Origin: a virus
Strand: one strand, 5' to 3'
DNA: 64,000 bases
Virus record (IMG/VR): IMGVR_UViG_3300047509_000156
Coordinates: 42,482-106,481 of that record
Made by a program: the position numbers and the translations under genes. Under the pieces are notes generated by a model. That model was given only the letters and a program-made list of their open reading frames with translations. It was not told the DNA's origin and did no database searches. Below are positions 40,105 to 47,652 of the stretch, one piece after another. Each line of letters starts with the position of its first letter. Position 1 is the stretch's first letter.

Positions 40105-40821
40105 ATGTCCGATGCTTTGCCAGTCAAGGTCTACATCTACGGGCTGTATGACGACACCGGCATTCGGTACGTCGGACAGGGCGCGGACCCAGACAAACGC
40201 CTCCGCGATCACATGCGGAGCAAAAAGAAGAACCACAAGACGAACTGGATTCAGAAACTGAAATCGGAAGAAAAGGCTCCGAAGGTGTGCATCCTAGAGG
40301 AAACCGACGAGGAGAACTTTGAAGAACGGGAACGGTTCTGGATCGCTTTCGGCCGCGAGAACGGCTGGAAGCTGACGAACGCAACGAACGGTGGTATCGG
40401 CACTCGCGGCTACAAGCACAGCAAGGAAGCCCGCCAAAAGATGGCGGACGCGAAGATCGGCAACACCTGGAATATCGGGCGCCTTGCCGGCAAGCCGAAG
40501 AGTGAAGAACAGAAACGGAAGATAGCCGCCACTCTGACAGGGAGGACTTTGAGCGACGAACACAAGCGAAAGATAAGTGAAGCCGGGAAAGGTAGAGTGC
40601 AGTCCACAGAGACACGAAAGAAGCTGTCGGATTTCCATCGTGGCAAAGTCGTGTCTGCCGAATCGCGGCGAAGGATGTCTGAAGCAAGGAAAGGCCGTGC
40701 GCCTTGGAACAAGGGACAAAAGTGCAACCCACCATCCGAAAGCACGCGAAAGTTGCTTTCAGAGGCGATGCGCGAGTACCGCCGCCGGAAGAAAGAGGCC
40801 GTCGCACTCATGAAGCGTTGA
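40105..40821 (+). CDS. GIY-YIG homing endonuclease with NUMOD repeats
   Basis: 238 aa. The GIY-YIG core is KVYIYGLYDDTGIRYVGQG with the catalytic Arg in DPDKRLRDHM and Glu in the NFEERERFW helix. Then NUMOD3-type repeats (HSKEARQKMADAKIG, SEEQKRKIAAT, SDEHKRKISEAGKGR) provide DNA contacts. A free-standing homing gene inserted in the membrane-protein run. Confidence 0.9.
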   Translation: MSDALPVKVYIYGLYDDTGIRYVGQGADPDKRLRDHMRSKKKNHKTNWIQKLKSEEKAPKVCILEETDEENFEERERFWIAFGRENGWKLTNATNGGIGTRGYKHSKEARQKMADAKIGNTWNIGRLAGKPKSEEQKRKIAATLTGRTLSDEHKRKISEAGKGRVQSTETRKKLSDFHRGKVVSAESRRRMSEARKGRAPWNKGQKCNPPSESTRKLLSEAMREYRRRKKEAVALMKR

Positions 40822-40831
40822 GGAGATCGAG

Positions 40832-40999
40832 ATGCCCGTAGACAAGGCGGAACTGGAACTGGCGGTAGAAAAGGTAAGAGAGGAACTCTCGCGTCAGATG
40901 GCGCAGGAGATCAGTGACATTCATCTCAGGATGGACGCCGCTCTTATGTACATGGATGAACGCCTGAAACGCCTCGAAGGCAAAGAAGCGCCGAGGTAG
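40832..40999 (+). CDS. Small coiled-coil protein
   Basis: 55 aa from an ATG behind TGAGGAGATCGAG. One continuous helix (KAELELAVEKVREELSRQM and onward). No family recognised. Confidence 0.6.
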   Translation: MPVDKAELELAVEKVREELSRQMAQEISDIHLRMDAALMYMDERLKRLEGKEAPR

Positions 41000-41001
41000 G
41001 T

Positions 41002-41253
41002 ATGGACTGGAAAACAATTTTCGCTTCGTTCTTCGCAGCCCTGATAGCCGCCCTGCCTGGTATCTTGGGTGCCATCAAGAACTGGCAGGACAACAAGGCG
41101 CTCAAGAAGGACCTAGAGAAGAACACCGAGTTGACGAGTACCACGCTGATGCAGGCCGTTGATACCGGCGACAAGGTAGCCGAGATCCACACCGCCACGG
41201 GCGCCCGATCATCCCCTCCACCTATTCCTGGCGATCCAAGGAGCCATCTATGA
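41002..41253 (+). CDS. Holin-like membrane protein candidate
   Basis: 83 aa. One N-terminal hydrophobic helix (IFASFFAALIAALPGILGAI) followed by a charged coiled coil and Pro-rich end. This is a class III holin-like layout. No lysis enzyme is recognisable next to it. Confidence 0.5.
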   Translation: MDWKTIFASFFAALIAALPGILGAIKNWQDNKALKKDLEKNTELTSTTLMQAVDTGDKVAEIHTATGARSSPPPIPGDPRSHL

Positions 41254-41429
41254 AACTTCCTGTGAAGATCAAGGCTCTAGTAGTCCCCACGGTGGACATT
41301 CTGGCCGCAATGGCTCAGAGTGACAAGTTGACCGAGGAGGTTCGGGCGACTATCGCCGACCTGTACAGTAAGTGGCTGAAGGAGTACCCCGAACTGGCAA
41401 GGGGCCACCAGATGGAGGAAGGGCCTTGA
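41250..41429 (+). CDS. Small hypothetical protein
   Basis: 59 aa. ATGA coupling to the preceding gene. Helical, charged (SDKLTEEVRATIADLYSKWL). No family recognised. Confidence 0.6.
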   Translation: MKLPVKIKALVVPTVDILAAMAQSDKLTEEVRATIADLYSKWLKEYPELARGHQMEEGP

Positions 41430-41524
41430 GTCTGCGGGGGGACTGGCTCTTTACCCTTCTCGTCGTCTGCCTCTTCCTGGCTGTCGCACTGATCGCTCTG
41501 GCTGAGTACCTGCGGAGAGGTTAG
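41426..41524 (+). CDS. Small membrane peptide
   Basis: 32 aa from a TTG overlapping the preceding TGA. LFTLLVVCLFLAVALIALAE is a single membrane helix. Convergent with 41521-41739. Possibly part of the lysis or envelope set. Confidence 0.45.
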   Translation: MSLRGDWLFTLLVVCLFLAVALIALAEYLRRG

Positions 41525-41739
41525 TGGCCCTCCAGTTCCGCCAGCTTGTCGATCGAGGGCGGGTCGCGTACTTCCAGAATCGTGCCTTCTTTATCGGCCA
41601 GATGGACAAGAGCAGCGGCCGGCTCCCATGATGCCTCTGGGTTGTTCGGGCGGAAATGAATGCCGACTATCTGTGCTGGGTTGACGAGCCAGTCTTGTGG
41701 CTTGTTGTCTATCCAACTATGGGCAAGCAGCCGTATCAT
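41521..41739 (-). CDS. Hypothetical protein
   Basis: 72 aa, beta-rich, beginning MIRLLAHSWIDNKPQDW. It follows 41743-42375 in the same direction. No family recognised. Confidence 0.6.
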   Translation of the reverse strand: MIRLLAHSWIDNKPQDWLVNPAQIVGIHFRPNNPEASWEPAAALVHLADKEGTILEVRDPPSIDKLAELEGH

Positions 41740-41742
41740 CTC

Positions 41743-42375
41743 TCATCCTCCCACTTGTGGCGGTTTGATCGGCGGCAAGCCAACGAGTTCTCTGCCCCAG
41801 GCGACACAGGCGACCGATAGCGCCCAGAAGGCAGCTTCCTCGCTGTCATGGCGCGGCTCTTTGTGGGCGCCGCGTTCGTTGAAACGAAGTCCAGGCAGTT
41901 TCATGCCGATATAGAGCGGTAAGATATCGCCAGTCCAGTAATGCCTTTGATTACCGCCGATCAGCCATCGCCAGACTTCTTTGCCTCTGGTTCTCCTGTT
42001 CTGAAGCCTCATCGGCTTCTTATCAGTCAGCCTAACTTCAGTGATCGGCTGCTCAGAGAACAGCGTTTCGGCGTGTTTGAGGAAGTCTTCACAACTCATC
42101 TCGACGCCAACCACAAAACCTCGATGGACGGTCCCCGAGGCGTTGAGGAACCTTCTCTTCTCCGGCGAGCGCCAAGACTCTGCTATACCGATAGCGCCGT
42201 CGAGTGTGCAGTGCAGTTGCCCGTATGGTTCCAGGACTCTCTCGCGGATGTACGCTGCACGCTCGATCTCGCCGGCCTCGTCGATGGCGTCGGCGTAGAC
42301 GAGACGAACGTCGTCCCTGTCTGGTTCTTCGAGGATGGCCCACAGGAGGCTATCGATGGTGGGCTGGGTGATCAT
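41743..42375 (-). CDS. TIGR02996-domain protein, paralog of 746-1522
   Basis: 210 aa. DDVRLVYADAIDEAGEIERA is the TIGR02996 core. The rest parallels 746-1522: HRGFVVGVEMSCEDFLKHAE, QPITEVRLTD and terminal GRELVGLPPIKPP. It lacks the Cys-rich insert of its paralog. ATGA coupling to the preceding gene. Confidence 0.8.
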   Translation of the reverse strand: MITQPTIDSLLWAILEEPDRDDVRLVYADAIDEAGEIERAAYIRERVLEPYGQLHCTLDGAIGIAESWRSPEKRRFLNASGTVHRGFVVGVEMSCEDFLKHAETLFSEQPITEVRLTDKKPMRLQNRRTRGKEVWRWLIGGNQRHYWTGDILPLYIGMKLPGLRFNERGAHKEPRHDSEEAAFWALSVACVAWGRELVGLPPIKPPQVGG

Positions 42376-43230
42376 GCTTCCTTCTCCAGTTGCGCTACCA
42401 CATCCAGTACCTGTTCGCGAGACAATTCCCAGCGGTCCTTGGGCAAGCCGTAGACTACCTTGAACTTGAACTCCTGGTAGAGCGCACAGGCTCGCTCGTC
42501 ATCGTTGAGGGCGTCGGCCAGGATCGCTAGGGCCAATTGAGAGGGGCCGCTCCCGGCGTAGCCCCATTCGTAGCCGGTTTGGCTGTGGTTGCGTAGATCG
42601 AGACGCGGCAGCAAGGCGTATCTGCGGTAAGCGTCCTCCACATCTATCATCACTCCATTACCGACGCGCAGGCCGTGGTAGCGTTCGGCTATGCGTACAT
42701 CCCACCACGCCAGACTGCCGGCCACGCTGATGTACTTTCCGTAGCCGGGCGAGAGGAGCATCTTGAAGATCGCATAGATAGCCGAGTAACCGAACAGCGT
42801 GATCGGCCGGCAGATTTCGCCGCGACGATTGGTCGTCAGTCTCTTCCGCGTACCTCTCTGGAGCGTGTGGCTTTCGTAGTCCGGCGTCCATCCAGGCACA
42901 GTGCGCCAGGATGGAGCGGTCAAAGCCAGGGGGGATGGGCGGCCATTCCGTGTAGGAGAGGGTGAACGCCGGTTTGCACTCGGGTTCCTCCAGCACCGCC
43001 AACCCCTGGGCATGGACCTTCTCCAGCCAGTCGCTGGCGATGACCAGATGAAGACGCTCGTGTGGCTCATACCTCTTCTCGCGGAAGTGATTCTGCCTCA
43101 ACTTGCTGGGTGAGCCGAAGAATAGCTCGATCTTCCAGTGCGGCGGGAAGAAGTGCAAGCCCTCGATCACCGTGAGGGTGTCGCGGTAGCGCTGGGCGAG
43201 GACGGATTGCTTGGCGGCGCGGGTGCTCAC
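42372..43230 (-). CDS. Frameshifted gene, DUF6166-like C-terminus
   Basis: The 5' part (43230 to about 42930, GTG start overlapping the upstream TGA) and the 3' part (to 42372) are in different frames. Both have good protein composition: QRYRDTLTVIEGLHFFPPHW in the first; YEWGYAGSGPSQLALAILAD with ALYQEFKFKVV in the second, a DUF6166-like ending. A G6 run at 42929-42934 lies at the likely shift. It could be a sequencing error, phase variation, programmed shift, or two overlapping genes. Confidence 0.55.
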
Positions 43231-43616
43231 GACGTTCGCCCTCCGAAGTCCCATTGGGTGAGCCGAGACTTGTTCGTCGGGCTGGCTAGCTCGGGCAGGT
43301 TCAGCGCCACAATCGCCTGCTGGTGTAACTCCTTGAGCGCCAACTCCGCACTCGACATGATACACTGCATCCCGCCCCAGCGCACGAGGCAGCTCGATGC
43401 TTTCTTGAAGGTCCCATCCGCCGAGCGGTGCGGGCCGCGAACGCACCTTGCGTGGAGGATTCGGTAAGCCGCATCGGCGCCGGGGCAGGGGACCGGATCG
43501 GCGTAGAGGACAAAGAGGTCCTCGCGCAGGGGAACTTGCCTGACCCGGGTGCGCAGGTCGGCGCCCTCAACGCCCCGGTCTACCTCATGGACGCCGCCGA
43601 AGAAGTGTCCGCGCAT
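43227..43616 (-). CDS. Hypothetical protein
   Basis: 129 aa. Mixed composition with a Cys pair and a helical C-terminal part (SSAELALKELHQQAIVALNL). GTGA coupling to the next gene. Its start overlaps 43585-43695. No family recognised. Confidence 0.55.
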   Translation of the reverse strand: MRGHFFGGVHEVDRGVEGADLRTRVRQVPLREDLFVLYADPVPCPGADAAYRILHARCVRGPHRSADGTFKKASSCLVRWGGMQCIMSSAELALKELHQQAIVALNLPELASPTNKSRLTQWDFGGRTS

Positions 43617-43695
43617 ACTCGCCGTGCTTGAGGCGTACCGTGCGAAACGTTGGCCTGTCTCGCACGTCCCATTCGTGCATGTCAGTGATTCTCAT
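43585..43695 (-). CDS. Small hypothetical protein
   Basis: 36 aa (MRITDMHEWDVRDRPTFRTV and onward) from an ATG overlapping the stop of 43692-43967. The basic C-terminus is RTLLRRRP. Confidence 0.5.
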   Translation of the reverse strand: MRITDMHEWDVRDRPTFRTVRLKHGEYARTLLRRRP

Positions 43696-43967
43696 GGTTC
43701 CTCTGGAATTGGATCGTAAGCGTGTTTGGCATACCCGCTTTCGTGGTAGTACGCTTCCGTATGACGCCACAACGTGAGAAGTTCGTCGGACCAGTGCGCG
43801 TTGCCGTGCGACAGCATTTGTGATACGTGTCTGCAAGCATTCGCCAGGTCTTCAGCGGTGTGCCAAGGACGTTTGTTCGTGCGGATCGCTTCTTCAAGTT
43901 CCGCTCGCTTCGTGCGCAGGAGCGTTTTCAACCGCTCCTCTTCACCCTTCAGGGAATCTTCGCTCAT
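43692..43967 (-). CDS. Helical hypothetical protein
   Basis: 91 aa from an ATG at 43967 with TGAGGACATC upstream. N-terminal coiled coil (GEEERLKTLLRTKRAELEEA). A longer form from 44057 would add a CGYC motif but lacks a ribosome binding site. Confidence 0.6.
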   Translation of the reverse strand: MSEDSLKGEEERLKTLLRTKRAELEEAIRTNKRPWHTAEDLANACRHVSQMLSHGNAHWSDELLTLWRHTEAYYHESGYAKHAYDPIPEEP

Positions 43968-44449
43968 GATGTCCTCACAATACCCACAAGCAAGGAATAG
44001 CCCGCGTTCGTCTGGAGGGAATTGCACCCTCTGGCCTTGACGTTCGCCAGTACGCATGAGTAGCGAACAACCTTGCTCGTAGGTGTCTCATCGCCGGCCC
44101 CGTCGCCGGCCCTTCTTGTGGTTGATCTTCTTGTACGAATGGCGGGGGCGGGGTGCTGGGCGGTCGATGCGGAGAAACGGCCCTGCGCCGACTGCCAGAA
44201 TCGGTGGATGATCGAGAGCCCCTCCTTCTCCACGGTCTGCCACCAGTCCTCGGGGAGGACAGCCTGGACGTGGAGGGTGTGTTCCCCGCACGACAGGATC
44301 ATGTCGGGAGAGCCCACGCTCACCTGGACACGCGCTTTCCAACTCGGGCCGCGCAAGGGCGCATCGATACCCACGAGTGCCGGCAGGCAGCTTTCCGCCC
44401 AGGTCTGGACCAGGCGGGTGGCCAGGGTGAGGTCGTGTTGCGAGGGCAT
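43964..44449 (-). CDS. Hypothetical protein, possibly frameshifted near 3' end
   Basis: 161 aa as read. The first 110 residues look coherent (LVQTWAESCLPALVGIDAPL, LPEDWWQTVEKEGLSIIHRF). After about 44145 another frame gives a natural basic tail (RHSYKKINHKKGRRRGRR) and a stop at 44088, suggesting a one-base shift in a C5 run. No family recognised. Confidence 0.5.
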   Translation of the reverse strand: MPSQHDLTLATRLVQTWAESCLPALVGIDAPLRGPSWKARVQVSVGSPDMILSCGEHTLHVQAVLPEDWWQTVEKEGLSIIHRFWQSAQGRFSASTAQHPAPAIRTRRSTTRRAGDGAGDETPTSKVVRYSCVLANVKARGCNSLQTNAGYSLLVGIVRTS

Positions 44450-44452
44450 GTG

Positions 44453-44668
44453 TCACTTTCCTGTCGTCTTGCGGCGGTATGCCTCTCTTTTCCAGGCGTT
44501 CACCCGGCGACGTCCTCTGGGCGTCTGCCGCAGTCGGGCGCTGTAGTCATTCATACAAGCCTTGCACCAGCTACGCGCCCTGCCGTTTTGGCGGTAGAAG
44601 TCGTCGAGTGGAAGGACTCGGAGGCAGTGCTTGCACTCCTTGGTCAGCGTCAATGTGTCGTCCCTCAT
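44453..44668 (-). CDS. HNH-type zinc-finger protein
   Basis: 71 aa. CKHCLRVLPLDDFYRQNGRA then CKACMNDYSARLR is the zinc-finger pattern found at the start of many HNH proteins. The catalytic His residues are missing, so it is probably only a DNA-binding fragment. Confidence 0.7.
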   Translation of the reverse strand: MRDDTLTLTKECKHCLRVLPLDDFYRQNGRARSWCKACMNDYSARLRQTPRGRRRVNAWKREAYRRKTTGK

Positions 44669-44684
44669 TGCTGTTTCTCCTTGG

Positions 44685-44915
44685 TTAGCGTCCGCGAATC
44701 TGGTCGCACAACTCGATCAATTCCTTCAGGCATGGCGTCTGAGCGGCATCTGAGCGCCGCAGAAAGTCGGCCACGGCACATGCCTTCTCGAAGAGGTCGT
44801 CGCGTTGGCTACTGGCGAAACTGATCGACACCTCGCGCAACTCCTTAGCCAACTTGTCGGCTCGGCTCGACAGAGAGGCCAGGTAGGTACAGGCGTTGCT
44901 GTAGGGGTTCTTCAC
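44685..44915 (-). CDS. Helical hypothetical protein
   Basis: 76 aa from a GTG at 44915, with TGGAG 7 nt upstream. A longer form from ATG 44987 would read through an 11-C tract and overlap the ParB-like gene. Helical and charged. Confidence 0.55.
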   Translation of the reverse strand: MKNPYSNACTYLASLSSRADKLAKELREVSISFASSQRDDLFEKACAVADFLRRSDAAQTPCLKELIELCDQIRGR

Positions 44916-44926
44916 GGGGTACTCCA

Positions 44927-44937
44927 GGGGGGGGGGG
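44927..44937. repeat. Homopolymer tract of 11 G (C on coding strand)
   Basis: Lies just upstream of the ribosome binding site of 44685-44915, downstream of the ParB-like gene. It is the longest mononucleotide run noticed and a candidate phase-variable tract. Confidence 0.85.
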
Positions 44938-44952
44938 ATGGGTGATGGTTTG

Positions 44953-45771
44953 CTACGCCGTGGCGATAGAGAGCGGCTTCTCTTCACCGGGAATCGGGAA
45001 CAGTTCCTGGTCGGTCGTCACCAGTTTGGTGAGCCTCTTCTGCTCCAGAAAAGCGACGAGTGCCGCCTCAGCCTGGCGGTAAAGTTCTCGCCGCGACCCT
45101 GATTGTTCTGGTAGGACTTCAAGGACGAAGTTTCTCAGGAGGATCGCCGCCTCGTCACCGGGGACCATCATGCCACTCTGGAGAACTTCGCCGAAGCGTT
45201 CCAGCATCTTCTTCTTGGCCTTGCCGATGGCAGCGCGGACCACGACGGCGCGAATCGAAGAAGAAACGAACTTGCCGCTGGGAAGAATCTTGTGCGCCAG
45301 TGATACCTGCTCGCCGTAAGTCTGCATGAACTCGTCCACTTCCTTGTCTGAGATCGCACAGAATCCCTTCATGGCCGGGCCGTAGAGGAGTCTGCGAACA
45401 GTGGGGCCACAGCCGCGCGGCCAGTCCTTGTCGGCGATGCGGAAGTTGTCGTCCGTCGAACGTCTCTGGCAGCCGTCGAGAACGAGGAAAGAATCCTTGG
45501 GCAGGCCGTGCATGACGACCGAGTCGAAGGAGACGCCAGCTCGGGAGCAGGCAGTCAGTCGTTTCTTGCCGTTGATCAGGTTGTGGTCCACGCCGAAGGA
45601 GATGGCCTGGTCGGACAACTCCCATCGGCCGTTCTCCATGTCGGACTGGTACTGCGCCACCTTGCCCTCGTTGAGCCGGCGGTTGCGCGGATGGTCCCGC
45701 GTCAGCCAGTTCTCGGCCATCTGTGGGGTGATGGTCATGATCTCTACCGTTGGTTGCTGCCGTCGCGTCAT
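44953..45771 (-). CDS. ParB-like nuclease domain protein (third)
   Basis: 272 aa from an ATG at 45771 with AGGAGAACCCGCT upstream. The region WELSDQAISFGVDHNLINGK, KRLTACSRAGVSF resembles the ParB/Srx catalytic pocket (ING then RLTA). A helical C-terminus follows. It differs from the two at 28198 and 29410 and lacks zinc motifs. First gene after 45821-45849. Confidence 0.75.
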   Translation of the reverse strand: MTRRQQPTVEIMTITPQMAENWLTRDHPRNRRLNEGKVAQYQSDMENGRWELSDQAISFGVDHNLINGKKRLTACSRAGVSFDSVVMHGLPKDSFLVLDGCQRRSTDDNFRIADKDWPRGCGPTVRRLLYGPAMKGFCAISDKEVDEFMQTYGEQVSLAHKILPSGKFVSSSIRAVVVRAAIGKAKKKMLERFGEVLQSGMMVPGDEAAILLRNFVLEVLPEQSGSRRELYRQAEAALVAFLEQKRLTKLVTTDQELFPIPGEEKPLSIATA

Positions 45772-45820
45772 AGCGGGTTCTCCTGGGAAAAACGGTTGCC
45801 TTGTTCTCTCTCGACGTTAT

Positions 45821-45849
45821 ACTATACGCAGTTGTCTCCTTCTTGTGAC
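45821..45849 (-). promoter_or_regulatory. Phage promoter family member
   Basis: On minus: GTCACA, 17 bp, TATAGT, then GTCGAG. Divergent from the promoter at 45880. Confidence 0.85.
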
Positions 45850-45879
45850 AGAGAGATCGGTAGAATCCAGAGAATATCG

Positions 45880-45908
45880 GTCACAGTCCGGATGAATCGG
45901 CGTATATC
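45880..45908 (+). promoter_or_regulatory. Phage promoter family member
   Basis: GTCACA, 17 bp, TATATC, then GTGTCGCC at the expected start. The CRISPR-repeat-like element begins there. Confidence 0.85.
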
Positions 45909-45912
45909 AAGT

Positions 45913-45955
45913 GTCGCCATTTTCCCCCGGCCAAAATCCGGGGGCGGATTGAAAC
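45913..45955 (+). repeat. CRISPR-repeat-like element at a promoter start
   Basis: GTCGCC, then the 7-bp hairpin CCCCCGG / CCGGGGG, then CGGATTGAAAC (45945-45955). It would be the first transcribed segment from the promoter at 45880. This is the closest of the seven to a type I-C repeat layout. Confidence 0.7.
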
Positions 45956-45977
45956 AAGAGAGAAAGGACGGTGAAAC

Positions 45978-46584
45978 GTGGAGACGGCAGAACCCAAGGA
46001 ATCCTGGCGGATTGTCTGGCGAGCGGCGGCGGATTTGATCTCTCTGGAGGAACTGCAATTTATTCAGGTGACATTGGCGAGCGATGATCCGAGATGGGTC
46101 CAGGGCGCCACGACCAGTCCTCCCCCCTTTGCAGGCTGTGGCAGATTGGCCCGTGGAAGCCGCCTGTCTGTTCGGCCTATGTGGAGTGTTCAGCGGCGGC
46201 GGTTGGGGAGAGGCAATCGTCTCGGACACTGAGGATCGGTTTGCGAGACTCTGTTTCGACGTGGACCAGAAACTAGGCGAGCCTGCCGGCGTGAGATTTT
46301 TGCTCAACTGGCATGATGAGGCGCCCCGTGAGGAGGTCCGCCAGTCCTTACTCACAGAGATTACGGACGCCATCTCCTCCCGACTGTCCTCCCTCCGCGA
46401 CCGTCTCGCCAATCTGGGCGGGCAGCGTATCCTCGCCGAGGTGGAGTTGCAGGACTTCCTCGCGGAAGGTGACACGGGACTCTCGCCGGACCCGTCCCGT
46501 GGCAAGGCGGCACAGGAACGCCTCGACACCATCAACGCCGAGTACGCACAGGTGCGCGAGGAATACGCTAGGGCTACGGCGTGA
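45978..46584 (+). CDS. Frameshifted accessory gene
   Basis: Starts with GTG at 45978. The first frame (WRIVWRAAADLISLEELQFI) ends early. The natural continuation, DWPVEAACLFGLCGVFSGGG through a C-terminal coiled coil, is one frame over, joined at a C6 run (46122-46127). One fewer C would give a single protein of about 200 aa. Function unknown. Downstream of the promoter and repeat-like element. Confidence 0.55.
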
Positions 46585-46590
46585 ATTGTT

Positions 46591-46619
46591 GTCACAACTA
46601 CGAGAATATGCCGTATATC
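46591..46619 (+). promoter_or_regulatory. Phage promoter family member
   Basis: GTCACA, 17 bp, TATATC, then GTGTCGCCC. Starts the coupled run 46653-48973. Confidence 0.85.
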
Positions 46620-46652
46620 AGGGTGTCGCCCGGAAGCGTAAGGAGAAGAACC

Positions 46653-46925
46653 GTGAGCAAGAAGACAGCGAAAGGTGTTCGCTCAAAGGTAACTCTCTAC
46701 ATCGACAGCGGCGCCGTGCAGGTCTTTGCTGGACAGTTGCATCCCGCCGTGTTCACCGAGGAGGAAGCCTGCCGCATTCTCCTAGCGCATAAGGATCTCC
46801 TTGCCGCGTGTCGCAGCGCCCTGACACTCGTTGCCACAATGCAGAGTATGCCGCCGTCTGTGGATTGCATTGAGAGCGTTCTCGAGCAACTCGAATCCGC
46901 CATCGCCAAGGGAGAATCGCCGTGA
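46653..46925 (+). CDS. Hypothetical protein
   Basis: 90 aa from a GTG at 46653 behind AAGGAGAAGAACC. A beta start (KVTLYIDSGAVQVFAGQL) and helical end. First gene of an overlapping operon. Confidence 0.65.
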   Translation: MSKKTAKGVRSKVTLYIDSGAVQVFAGQLHPAVFTEEEACRILLAHKDLLAACRSALTLVATMQSMPPSVDCIESVLEQLESAIAKGESP

Positions 46926-47146
46926 TCCAGACTGTGAATAAACTTGTCGGCAAGATCGCCGCCCGTGCCGCCGAGTTGGCCAACATGAAAATCAACCGGC
47001 TCCGTCTGGAGGCACCAGCCTACGAGGAGAGCGTCGCTGCTCATTTGAGGATCGCCAAGTTGGATTTCCCTGACCGAGGAAGACTCATCGAGGCGATTCT
47101 TCTGGAGGAGTTCAGCGAGGAGTTTGATCGGAGTATTGATCCATGA
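46922..47146 (+). CDS. Hypothetical protein
   Basis: 74 aa from a GTG overlapping the preceding TGA. Helical, with an acidic end. No family recognised. Confidence 0.6.
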   Translation: MIQTVNKLVGKIAARAAELANMKINRLRLEAPAYEESVAAHLRIAKLDFPDRGRLIEAILLEEFSEEFDRSIDP

Positions 47147-47454
47147 CACCCACCACCCCCATCCGTGGCCTCCACGATGTCACGCGAATCGCCAGTGGCT
47201 ACGGCATCCCCTGGCAGGTCGCCCTGACGCCCGAATGTTTCGAGAGGTGTATTCGCGTCGGCGTCTTCTGGAGCAAAGAAGAGGACCGCCTCGCCGACGT
47301 GATTTACGCCCTTGCCGTCGCCCTGAGAAGCTGCCGCTGGTGCTGGCGTATCTACGTACCCTCGGGGACACGAGTTCCCGACGTGGTTAAACTGCGGGCA
47401 CGGCGGGAGGAGAATAACGAGGAAGTACGAATTATCGTGGACCTGGAGGAGTGA
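47143..47454 (+). CDS. Hypothetical protein
   Basis: 103 aa. ATGA coupling. It has RSCRWCWRIYVPSGT and a charged end. No family recognised. Confidence 0.6.
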   Translation: MTPTTPIRGLHDVTRIASGYGIPWQVALTPECFERCIRVGVFWSKEEDRLADVIYALAVALRSCRWCWRIYVPSGTRVPDVVKLRARREENNEEVRIIVDLEE

Positions 47455-47651
47455 TGAACAAATACGAACTGGCAGCCAAGATCGGCGATCTGGCTGAAGA
47501 GGCTGGAGAATCCTACGCCGCCGTTGTCCTGCTCGCCCTGGCCGGAGCGGTAATGATTGGACTGGAGAGAGAGTTGGCCGATGTTTGTGTTCTCGTCTCG
47601 CAGAGACAGAAGGATTTCTGCGACAGAAGTCTCAAGGCAAAGGATAACTAG
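47454..47651 (+). CDS. Small membrane or helical protein
   Basis: 65 aa from an ATG overlapping TGATG. A hydrophobic helix (YAAVVLLALAGAVMIGL) is flanked by charged helices. Possibly peripheral to the membrane. Confidence 0.55.
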   Translation: MNKYELAAKIGDLAEEAGESYAAVVLLALAGAVMIGLERELADVCVLVSQRQKDFCDRSLKAKDN

Positions 47652-47652
47652 C

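Noticed and set aside
44451-44490. GTCACT followed by GGTATG as a promoter
   Set aside because: The spacer is about 19-20 bp, the -10 is poor, and no plus-strand gene follows.
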